In this document: piece after piece, positions 1 through 4,942 of the stretch
Numbering within the stretch: the stretch's first letter is position 1
Layout: each line of letters begins with the position of its first letter
NCBI GenBank assembly: GCA_019348095.1
Contig: JAHWKC010000116.1
Span: forward strand, 1 to 7,144
Direction of reading: 5' to 3'
DNA from: Pseudomonadota bacterium
GTDB lineage: Bacteria > Pseudomonadota > Gammaproteobacteria > Xanthomonadales > Xanthomonadaceae
DNA length: 7,144 bases
The notes under the pieces: model-generated
What the model saw: only the letters and a program-made list of their open reading frames with translations
Database searches by the model: none
Told to the model about the DNA's origin: nothing
Made by a program: the position numbers and the translations under genes

Positions 1-156
1 GGCGTGGCGCAACTGATGCCGGGCGAGTCGCCAGAGCACCTGCTCGAACGCGCCGACGCCGCGCTGTACGCAAGCAAGGCCGCTGGCCGCGACCGTGTCA
101 CCGGCACCCGCACGACCGCCGCGCATGCCGCCATGCCGCAGCACGTGTCCTCCTAG
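1..156 (+). CDS. C-terminal end of a GGDEF-domain protein (probable diguanylate cyclase), 5' truncated
   Basis: Frame 1 is open from the first base to a TAG at 154-156 and gives 51 residues. It contains [16 protein letters not shown], which matches the last helix of GGDEF domains (the usual form is ADxALYxAKxxGRNRV). The GGDEF domain makes cyclic di-GMP from two GTP. The catalytic GG(D/E)EF loop and any sensor domain lie upstream of the window, so activity cannot be judged; a degenerate or GGDEF-EAL protein is possible, though an EAL domain would normally follow the GGDEF and only about 16 residues do. The tail after the domain is short and Ala/Thr-rich. The downstream neighbour lies on the other strand beyond a repeat-bearing gap, so nothing is co-transcribed with it here. 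Confidence 0.85.
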   Translation, partial: GVAQLMPGESPEHLLERADAALYASKAAGRDRVTGTRTTAAHAAMPQHVSS

Positions 157-166
157 GCGGCCCTGT

Positions 167-188
167 GTAGAGCGGAGCTTGCTCCGCT
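167..188 (+). repeat. GTAG-type REP hairpin (SMAG-like), plus orientation
   Basis: GTAG at 167-170 is followed by a palindrome with arms AGCGGAG (171-177) and CTCCGCT (182-188) around a CTTG loop. This is the architecture of SMAG/REP elements known from Stenotrophomonas and relatives, which are thought to be moved by RAYT transposases. It starts ten bases after the GGDEF stop, so it may also affect the 3' end of that transcript. It has no T-run, so it is not a standard terminator. Confidence 0.7.
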
Positions 189-213
189 GCATTCGTCATT
201 GCGGGTGAAGGAC

Positions 214-235
214 AGCCGAGCAAGCTCGGCTCTAC
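214..235 (-). repeat. GTAG-type REP hairpin (SMAG-like), minus orientation, partner of the one at 167
   Basis: Read on the minus strand it is GTAG (235-232) followed by arms AGCCGAG and CTCGGCT around a CTTG loop. It is the inverted counterpart of the element at 167-188, with 25 bases between them. The two differ at only two positions, one in each arm, and the changes preserve pairing (a C-G pair replaced by G-C). Facing REP pairs are common in bacterial genomes. This one lies 42 bases beyond the stop of the M23 peptidase gene on the minus strand, so it sits in the 3' region of both converging genes. Confidence 0.7.
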
Positions 236-277
236 GGTTGCTTGCAACGGGTGGCGACAGCCGCGCGCGGCTTCACA

Positions 278-1168
278 TCAACGGGTGCGTTCCAGCACCA
301 GCAGCGGGTCGATGCGGGTCGTCAGCCAGCTCATGCCCCAGTGCAGGTGCGGCCCGGTCGCGCGGCCGGTGGCACCGACCGCGCCAATCACCTGGCCCTG
401 CTCGATGCGGTCGCCGACTCCCACGTCCAGCCGTGACAGGTGCAGGAAGTTGGAACTGATGCCGTGGCCGTGATCGAGCAGCACCGTGCCGCCGGTCAGG
501 TACAGGTCCGGCCGGGCGAACGTGATCACGCCCGCGACCGGTGCCCTGACCTCGGTGCCGGCTGGGGCGGCGATGTCCATGCCCGAGTGCGCCGAACCCG
601 GCGTGCCGTTGTAGATGCGCTGGTTGCCGAAGCGGCCGCTGATGCGGCCCTGCACCGGCCAGATGAAGGCCTGCGCGAAGTCGGCGCGGGGGTCGTCGCG
701 CTCGCGTGCGGCGCTGACCTCGGCCTGTTCGCGCGCGATCCGTGCGGCGATCGCCGGCGGCGGATCGACCGTTTTCGGCGGCACCCCGTCGACGCGTTCG
801 ATCGGCCACTCGCGCGGCGTCACGGCCACGCGGTGGGTGAGCGCGCTTCCGCCAGGGTCGGTGATGCGGACCAGCAGCGGTCCGCTGGCGTCGCGGCCGG
901 CGCCGAAGACGAAGCTGCCGTAGGGCGTGACGTGCAGTCGTCGGCCGCCGTATTCGACGATCGCGTCCGGCGCGGTCCGGCCGATCACCAATCCGCCCTG
1001 CGGCACCGATTCGGGCACCACGCTGGTCCGCACCGGCGCCGCGGCGGGCCGTGCGGTCTCCGGCAGCACCGGCGGGCGCGCCTGTGCACCGGCGGCGCAT
1101 GCGGTCGCCATCGCCAGCACCACCGAGCAGGCGGCAAGCCCGAGTGGTCCGGCCCACTCGCGACTCAT
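278..1168 (-). CDS. Secreted M23 (LytM-type) zinc metallopeptidase
   Basis: A 296-residue protein beginning MSREWAGPLG. An N-terminal hydrophobic stretch (about 9-29, ending AGAQA) looks like a signal peptide. The LAAC at 11-14 resembles a lipobox but leaves too short a hydrophobic core, so export by signal peptidase I seems likelier. Residues about 55-120 form a beta-rich region, followed by a charged linker (140-165) and an M23 domain from about 168. The zinc and catalytic residues are visible: H194 and D198 in AHSGMD, H243 in FLHLS, and H274/H276 in PHLHWG. With the full set present it is probably an active murein endopeptidase, although some LytM proteins only activate amidases. The start is fixed by the ATGA overlap with the pyrC stop (1165-1168), which suggests translational coupling; no strong Shine-Dalgarno is seen. 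The frame runs much further upstream, but that part is antiparallel coding shadow within pyrC. A narrower name is not justified. Confidence 0.9.
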   Translation of the reverse strand: MSREWAGPLGLAACSVVLAMATACAAGAQARPPVLPETARPAAAPVRTSVVPESVPQGGLVIGRTAPDAIVEYGGRRLHVTPYGSFVFGAGRDASGPLLVRITDPGGSALTHRVAVTPREWPIERVDGVPPKTVDPPPAIAARIAREQAEVSAARERDDPRADFAQAFIWPVQGRISGRFGNQRIYNGTPGSAHSGMDIAAPAGTEVRAPVAGVITFARPDLYLTGGTVLLDHGHGISSNFLHLSRLDVGVGDRIEQGQVIGAVGATGRATGPHLHWGMSWLTTRIDPLLVLERTR

Positions 1169-2511
1169 CGTGCGAACACGAGGCGCTGCCCGCCCGGCGC
1201 GCCGACCAGCCGGCTGCCGTCCCAGGCCATCACGCCGTTGACCCAGGTCGAGGCGATCCGCGAGTGGAACGTGCGGCCCTCGAACGGCGACCAGCCGCAC
1301 TTGGAGAGCACGTCCTCGCGCCGCACCGTGAACGGGGCATCCTCGATCAACACCAGGTCGGCCGCATAGCCCTCGCGCAGGAAGCCGCGCCCCTCCACGT
1401 CGAACAGCTGCGCCGGCGCATGCGCGAACTTCTGCACCACCTGTGCGGTAGTCAGCCGGCCTTCGTGCACGAGTTCGAGCGCGGCATTGAGCGCGTATTG
1501 CACCAGCGGCAGGCCGCTGGGCGCAGACGTGTACGGACGCTCCTTCTCCTCCAGCAGATGCGGTGCGTGGTCGGTGGCGAGCACGTCGATGGTGTCTTCG
1601 GCCACGGCACGGATCAACGCTTCGCGATCGGCCGGATCCTTGATTGCCGGATTGCACTTGATGAGATGCCCGAGCGACGCGTAGTCGCCACGGTCGAAGC
1701 GCAGGAAATGGATGCAGGTTTCGGCGGTGATGCGCTTGCGGCTGCCGTCGGCGCGGATCAGCGGGCCGGTCTCGAACAGCGCGAGCTCGTCGGCGGTGGA
1801 GATGTGCAGCACGTGCAGGCGGGTGCCGTGTCGGCGCGCCAGCGACAGCGCCAGCTCGGTGGACTTCAGGCATGCCTGCCGCGAGCGGATGTCGGGGTGG
1901 CATTCGGCGGGGATGTCGTCGCCATACTTCGCCTTGTAGCGGGCGGTTTCGGCCTCGATCATCGGGGTGTCTTCGCAATGGGTGATGATCGGCGTGGGCA
2001 CGTCGCGGAACACCGCATCGAGCACCTCCGGATCGTCGACCAGCATGTTGCCGGTCGAGGCGCCCATGAACACCTTGACCCCCGGGGCGCTGCGCGGATC
2101 CAGCCGCTGGATCGCTTCCAGATTGCCGGTGCTGGTGCCCAGGTAGAACCCGTAGTTGCCCCAGACGCGCCCGGCGGCGCGGCGGTACTTGTCCTCCAGC
2201 GCCTGCGCATCGAGCGTCGGCGGGCTGGTATTGGGCATGTCCATGAAGGTGGTCAGCCCGCCGGCCACGGCGGCGGCCGATTCGATGGCCATGTCGGCCT
2301 TGTACTCCATGCCCGGCTCGCGGAAATGGACCTGGTCATCGATCATGCCCGGCAGCAGGCGGCGGCCGGCGGCATCGACCACCGCCTCGTTGGTGCGCGC
2401 CGACAGGCCGCTCCCGATCTGCGCGATGCGGCCGTTCTCGATGCGCAGGTCGCCGTCGAATTCGCGGCCTTCGTTGACCAGGCGGGCATTGACAATGAGG
2501 GTATGGGACAT
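1165..2511 (-). CDS. pyrC: Dihydroorotase (cyclic amidohydrolase family)
   Basis: A 448-residue enzyme of the amidohydrolase superfamily. It interconverts carbamoyl-aspartate and dihydroorotate in de novo pyrimidine synthesis in the cytoplasm. The length fits long bacterial dihydroorotases rather than the roughly 350-residue E. coli type. Visible landmarks are the N-terminal metal motif MIDDQVHFREPG (Q60, H62, R64), MDMPNT (90-95), K146 in VKVFMG at the place of the bridging carboxylated lysine of hydantoinase-like enzymes, H178 in THCED, H236 in LHVLHIS, substrate-binding N287 in KCNPAIK, and D314 in ATDHAPH. The first His of the HxH pair is Gln. The frame extends 53 codons further upstream, but the start was set at MSHTLIV because the homologous sequence begins there, GAGG lies ten bases before the ATG, and the extension would run over yidD. 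It lies 40 bases after yidD and overlaps the M23 gene. An allantoinase or hydantoinase function is less likely but not excluded by motif alone. Confidence 0.93.
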   Translation of the reverse strand: MSHTLIVNARLVNEGREFDGDLRIENGRIAQIGSGLSARTNEAVVDAAGRRLLPGMIDDQVHFREPGMEYKADMAIESAAAVAGGLTTFMDMPNTSPPTLDAQALEDKYRRAAGRVWGNYGFYLGTSTGNLEAIQRLDPRSAPGVKVFMGASTGNMLVDDPEVLDAVFRDVPTPIITHCEDTPMIEAETARYKAKYGDDIPAECHPDIRSRQACLKSTELALSLARRHGTRLHVLHISTADELALFETGPLIRADGSRKRITAETCIHFLRFDRGDYASLGHLIKCNPAIKDPADREALIRAVAEDTIDVLATDHAPHLLEEKERPYTSAPSGLPLVQYALNAALELVHEGRLTTAQVVQKFAHAPAQLFDVEGRGFLREGYAADLVLIEDAPFTVRREDVLSKCGWSPFEGRTFHSRIASTWVNGVMAWDGSRLVGAPGGQRLVFAR

Positions 2512-2551
2512 CGGCGTGGGGCCTCGTTGCGGGAATGGGGGCGGGAAGGCG

Positions 2552-2797
2552 TCAGCGCGGCGGCGAGCGTGGAGGCGATTGCGGTGACGGCACCGGATCG
2601 TGCCCGCCAGGGTGCAGTGGATGGCAACGCAGGATCCGCCGCAAGGCCAACCAGGCGCCCCTGGGCGCACCGAAGCGCGCGATCGCCTGTATGGCGTACT
2701 CCGAACAGGTCGGATGGAAACGGCAGCGCGGGCCCAGCAGCGGGCTGATCCAGCGCTTGTAGGCCCGCAGTACGGCGATGAGCAGTCGATCGATCAC
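2552..2797 (-). CDS. yidD: YidD membrane protein insertion efficiency factor
   Basis: An 81-residue protein of the YidD family, about the family's usual length (E. coli 85). YidD is a small membrane-associated protein that helps YidC/Sec insert inner-membrane proteins. Visible features are an amphipathic N-terminal helix ([20 protein letters not shown]), the motif [15 protein letters not shown] with C25 and C31, and RCHPLHPGG with C58. The C-terminus is Pro/Ser-rich. I chose a GTG start at 2797 because GAAGG lies four bases before it and the protein then begins like other YidD proteins. An in-frame ATG pair at 2819-2824 would add eight or nine residues. The gene is usually part of rpmH-rnpA-yidD-yidC near the origin; here it heads a minus-strand cluster with pyrC 40 bases downstream and diverges from the dksA-like gene. 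I saw no convincing promoter for it in 2798-2991. Confidence 0.92.
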   Translation of the reverse strand: MIDRLLIAVLRAYKRWISPLLGPRCRFHPTCSEYAIQAIARFGAPRGAWLALRRILRCHPLHPGGHDPVPSPQSPPRSPPR

Positions 2798-2927
2798 GAT
2801 ACCTTCATGCGTGCGGCCCATCATGCGCGGCCGGGCGTCGGGTCGATATCCGGTCCATCGGGCGCATGGCACGCCCCAAGGGCGGGCACCGAGTCGGACC
2901 GGTGAACTTCGCGAGGGGCCGGCGCGG

Positions 2928-2956
2928 TTGCCGCGAGTGCCGGGGCAGGGTATAAC
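2928..2956 (+). promoter_or_regulatory. Sigma70 promoter of the dksA-like gene
   Basis: TTGCCG (2928-2933) and TATAAC (2951-2956) are separated by exactly 17 bases, so both boxes are close to consensus. Transcription would start near 2963, giving a leader of about 30-38 bases. The bases between the -10 box and the expected start are AGCGCGC. A GC-rich discriminator is typical of promoters inhibited by DksA/ppGpp, so negative autoregulation is possible but inferred. A small hairpin (TTCCC 2965-2969 with GGGAA 2977-2981) sits just before the ribosome-binding site. Confidence 0.7.
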
Positions 2957-2991
2957 AGCGCGCTTTCCCGTCACAAGGGAACAAAAAGGAC

Positions 2992-3483
2992 ATGCCGCCC
3001 GTGGCAGTGAAGAAACTTGCAAAGAAGGCCGCCAAGGCCGCCAAGAAAGCCGTCAAGTCGCTCGGCAAGAGCGCTTCGAGCAAGCCTGCGGCCCGGAAAT
3101 CGGCAGCCGGCAAACCGGTAGCCAAGAAAGCCGCAGCGAAGAAAGCTGCAGGCAAGAAGGCTGCGCCGGCGAACAAGCCCGCGGCCAAGAAGGCTGCCGC
3201 CAGGAAAGCCGCGCCGGCCACGAAAACCATAGCGAAGAAACCGGCAGCCAAGAAGAGCGCGGCAAAAAAGCCGGCCGGCAAGTCTCCCGCGAAAGCCGCG
3301 AACAAAAAAGCCGCGAACAAACAGGCCACCGGGGCGCCGACGAAAACTGCCGCCAAGGCACCGGCGGCAAAGAATTCCAGCGCCGCAAAAAAGGCCGCCA
3401 CCGGATCGTCCGCCAAGAAGGCCGCGCCCGCCAAGGCTGCAGCCCGCAAGTCCAGCGGCGTGTCGAAATCTTCCTCCAAGCCC
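2992..3483 (+). repeat. Low-complexity repeat tract encoding the basic tail
   Basis: This part of the dksA-like gene is built from degenerate copies of units encoding (P/A)AAKKAA, with GCCAAGAA(A/G) recurring many times. It encodes residues 1-164, which include 45 lysines and not a single Asp or Glu; the first acidic residue is D165. Lys/Ala/Ser/Pro richness continues with falling density to about residue 262. The copies have diverged at codon level (both AAA and AAG for Lys), which suggests an old tract under protein-level selection and not a recent tandem expansion. Length variation between strains is likely. Confidence 0.7.
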
Positions 3484-4230
3484 GATAGCAAGCCCGGCAG
3501 CAAGCCGAACAAACCAGCGTCCAAGGCCGACACGCCCGCTTCCAAGCAGCAAGCGGTGAAGAAGCCGGCCGCACGTCAGGCCAGCAGGACCGAGCCGGTT
3601 GCTTCGGAATCGAAAAAAACCTCCGCTGCCGCCCGGTCCGCTTCGGCAAAAGCCGAAAGCCGGACGCAGACGGCCCAGAAACCAGTAGCAGCCTCTCCCC
3701 TTGCACCCATCAAGCGTCCGGTCGGCAAGGTGGCAGTGGCGGTTGCCGCAAAATCGCAGGCACCTGCGCCGAAAGGCAAGGTGAAAGTCGTGCCCTACAA
3801 GACCGACGACGCCACTGGGCGTCCGATCCTCCCCGCCGGCTACAAGCCGAGCCCGGACGAGGAATACATGAGCCCCTTGCAGTTGGAGTACTTCCGCCAG
3901 CGTTTGCTGAAGTGGCGGGCCGATCTGGTCGAGGAATCCAAGCAGACCATCGAGAACCTCAAGGACGAAGTGCGTGACGTCGGCGACGAAGCCGAGCGCG
4001 CCACCCGCGAAACCGAGAACTCGCTGGAGCTGCGCACCCGCGACCGCTATCGCAAGCTGATCAGCAAGATCGACAGCACGCTCAAGCGGGTGGACAGCGG
4101 CGACTACGGTTTCTGCGCCGAGACCGGCGAGGAGATTGGTCTGGACCGCCTCGAAGCCCGCCTTACCGCCGAGCGCTCGATCGATGCGCAGGAGCGTTGG
4201 GAGCACCTGCAGAAGCAGATGGGCGACTGA
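2992..4230 (+). CDS. dksA: DksA-family RNA polymerase-binding regulator with long Lys/Ala-rich N-terminal tail
   Basis: A 412-residue protein. Residues 1 to about 262 are low-complexity Lys/Ala/Pro/Ser sequence like histone H1 C-terminal tails or AlgP. Residues about 264-412 align with the whole of E. coli DksA (151 residues): [20 protein letters not shown], a coiled coil, [14 protein letters not shown], then the C-terminal finger. DksA enters the secondary channel of RNA polymerase and, with ppGpp, adjusts initiation. The coiled-coil tip is D332-x-x-E335-x-A337, against DxxDxA in E. coli. The four zinc-cysteine positions read C375, T378, S396, A399 with conserved spacing, so zinc binding is doubtful, as in the zinc-independent DksA2 type. 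Start: AAAAAGGA ends one base before the ATG at 2992, which is very close; the GTG at 3001 has a ten-base spacing and would give MAVKKLAKK. It has its own promoter and terminator. A regular four-Cys DksA may exist elsewhere in the genome; that is not visible here. Confidence 0.9.
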   Translation: MPPVAVKKLAKKAAKAAKKAVKSLGKSASSKPAARKSAAGKPVAKKAAAKKAAGKKAAPANKPAAKKAAARKAAPATKTIAKKPAAKKSAAKKPAGKSPAKAANKKAANKQATGAPTKTAAKAPAAKNSSAAKKAATGSSAKKAAPAKAAARKSSGVSKSSSKPDSKPGSKPNKPASKADTPASKQQAVKKPAARQASRTEPVASESKKTSAAARSASAKAESRTQTAQKPVAASPLAPIKRPVGKVAVAVAAKSQAPAPKGKVKVVPYKTDDATGRPILPAGYKPSPDEEYMSPLQLEYFRQRLLKWRADLVEESKQTIENLKDEVRDVGDEAERATRETENSLELRTRDRYRKLISKIDSTLKRVDSGDYGFCAETGEEIGLDRLEARLTAERSIDAQERWEHLQKQMGD

Positions 4231-4254
4231 GCTGCCCAGTTCGGATCCGGCATG

Positions 4255-4281
4255 AAAAAGCCCCGCATCGCGGGGCTTTTT
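4255..4281. terminator. Bidirectional rho-independent terminator between dksA and sufE
   Basis: AAAAAGCCCCGC (4255-4266) pairs with GCGGGGCTTTTT (4270-4281) around a three-base loop. The GC stem is followed by five T on the plus strand and, by symmetry, five T on the minus strand. It begins 24 bases after the dksA-like stop and lies 112 bases past the sufE stop, between the two convergent genes. Confidence 0.9.
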
Positions 4282-4336
4282 CGTGGGGTACTCGCGGACG
4301 GGCGGTTTCTGGGCCCGTCAGCTGCGGGCACCGGCC

Positions 4337-4366
4337 GGTGGGCACAAACGACGTGCCCACCCTACG
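4337..4366 (-). repeat. GTAG-type REP hairpin, second family (GGTGGGCAC stem), sufE-distal copy
   Basis: A perfect nine-base stem, GGTGGGCAC (4337-4345) with GTGCCCACC (4353-4361), has a seven-base loop. CTACG follows, so the minus strand reads CGTAG and then the hairpin. The layout is that of the SMAG-like pair near base 170, but the stem sequence is unrelated. It lies 27 bases beyond the sufE stop. A close relative is at 4899-4927. Confidence 0.65.
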
Positions 4367-4393
4367 AGGGCCATGCGCGCGACCGCGGCAGCC

Positions 4394-4837
4394 TCATGAC
4401 CGCTGCCGCGCCTGGTCCTGGATGAAGCCGAGCAGGGCGGTCAGGCCATTGCTGCGCGTCGGCGACAGGTGCTTGGCCAGGCCGATCTCGGCGATGTAGT
4501 CGGCCTGCGTCCGCGCGATCTCGGCCGCGCTACGGCCCGAGTACACCCGCAGCGCGAGGTAGATCAGGCCCGATACGATCGCCGAGTCGCTGATCGCGTG
4601 GAAGTCGAGTCGGTCGGCATCGCCTTGCACGACGATCCACACCATCGACTGGCAGCCGTGCAGACGGTGCTCGTCGGTTTTCCACTCGGCCGGCAGCTCG
4701 GGCAGCTTGCGGCCGAGGTCGATCAGGTACTGGTAGCGTTCGGACCAGTCGCTGAAGAAGGCGAACTCCTCGCGGATCGCGGCCTGCGCCTCCAGGGCGG
4801 TGGATTCGAGCGGGAACGGGGTGTCGGTCACTTCCAT
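4394..4837 (-). CDS. sufE: SufE, sulfur acceptor for the cysteine desulfurase SufS
   Basis: A 147-residue SufE-family protein; E. coli SufE has 138. SufE accepts persulfide sulfur from SufS and passes it to the SufBCD scaffold for Fe-S cluster assembly in the cytoplasm. The active-site Cys is C62 in LHGCQSMVW. Other family landmarks are FFSDWSERYQYLIDLGRKLP (27-46), SDSAIVSGLIYLALRVYSG (83-101) and LSPTRSNGL (124-132). AAAGGA overlaps the A of the ATG at 4837, leaving no spacing; a GTG two codons later (4831) has five bases of spacing and may be the true start. No sufS or sufBCD is in the window; the gene stands alone, downstream of cysS on the same strand with a 105-base gap that holds a REP hairpin. 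CsdE is a paralog with the same fold, so the partner desulfurase could be CsdA-like. Confidence 0.92.
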   Translation of the reverse strand: MEVTDTPFPLESTALEAQAAIREEFAFFSDWSERYQYLIDLGRKLPELPAEWKTDEHRLHGCQSMVWIVVQGDADRLDFHAISDSAIVSGLIYLALRVYSGRSAAEIARTQADYIAEIGLAKHLSPTRSNGLTALLGFIQDQARQRS

Positions 4838-4898
4838 CCTTTCAGGATCATGGACAATGGATGAGCACGGTTTTTTCGTGCCTGTCGCCGCCGCGGGT

Positions 4899-4927
4899 GG
4901 TGGGCACAGAAAACGTGCCCTCCTACG
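4899..4927 (-). repeat. GTAG-type REP hairpin, second family, copy between cysS and sufE
   Basis: GGGCAC (4902-4907) pairs with GTGCCC (4915-4920) around a seven-base loop. A T-T mismatch follows and then two more G-C pairs, ending in CTACG (4923-4927), which is CGTAG on the minus strand. It has the same orientation and nearly the same sequence as the element at 4337-4366, but a decayed stem. It lies 15 bases past the cysS stop and could stabilise or attenuate a cysS-sufE transcript. No T-run follows. Confidence 0.6.
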
Positions 4928-4942
4928 ACTGGACAGCGGCGC

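Noticed and set aside
1169..1978. Upstream extension of the M23 peptidase frame by 270 codons
   Set aside because: It overlaps pyrC on the same strand in another frame, is Arg-rich without domain similarity, and the signal peptide begins at the ATG at 1168.
1051..2748. Long plus-strand open frame (565 codons) opposite pyrC and yidD
   Set aside because: It is antisense to well-recognised genes, has Arg/Ala/Gly/His-rich sequence without a domain, and is explained by the third-position GC bias of the real genes.
2798..2991. Search for a yidD promoter or a small RNA in the divergent region
   Set aside because: No minus-strand -35/-10 pair with acceptable spacing was found (TTGGGG and GATATC are 23 bases apart), and no hairpin plus T-run suggests an RNA gene.
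2971..4206. Minus-strand frame of 411 codons opposite the dksA-like gene, rich in Leu/Phe/Gly
   Set aside because: It looks membrane-like only because Lys/Ala codons (AAG, GCC) read backwards give Leu/Phe and Gly/Ala. The DksA domain on the plus strand is clear.
4297..4319. Inverted repeat GACGGGC/GCCCGTC with a nine-base loop between the terminator and the REP near sufE
   Set aside because: It has no T-run on either strand and no GTAG foot; a seven-base stem of this composition is easily met by chance in such GC-rich DNA.
4869..4876. T-run GTTTTTTC on the plus strand near the cysS-sufE gap as a terminator tail
   Set aside because: No GC hairpin directly precedes it on the plus strand, and both neighbouring genes are on the minus strand, where it reads as an A-run.
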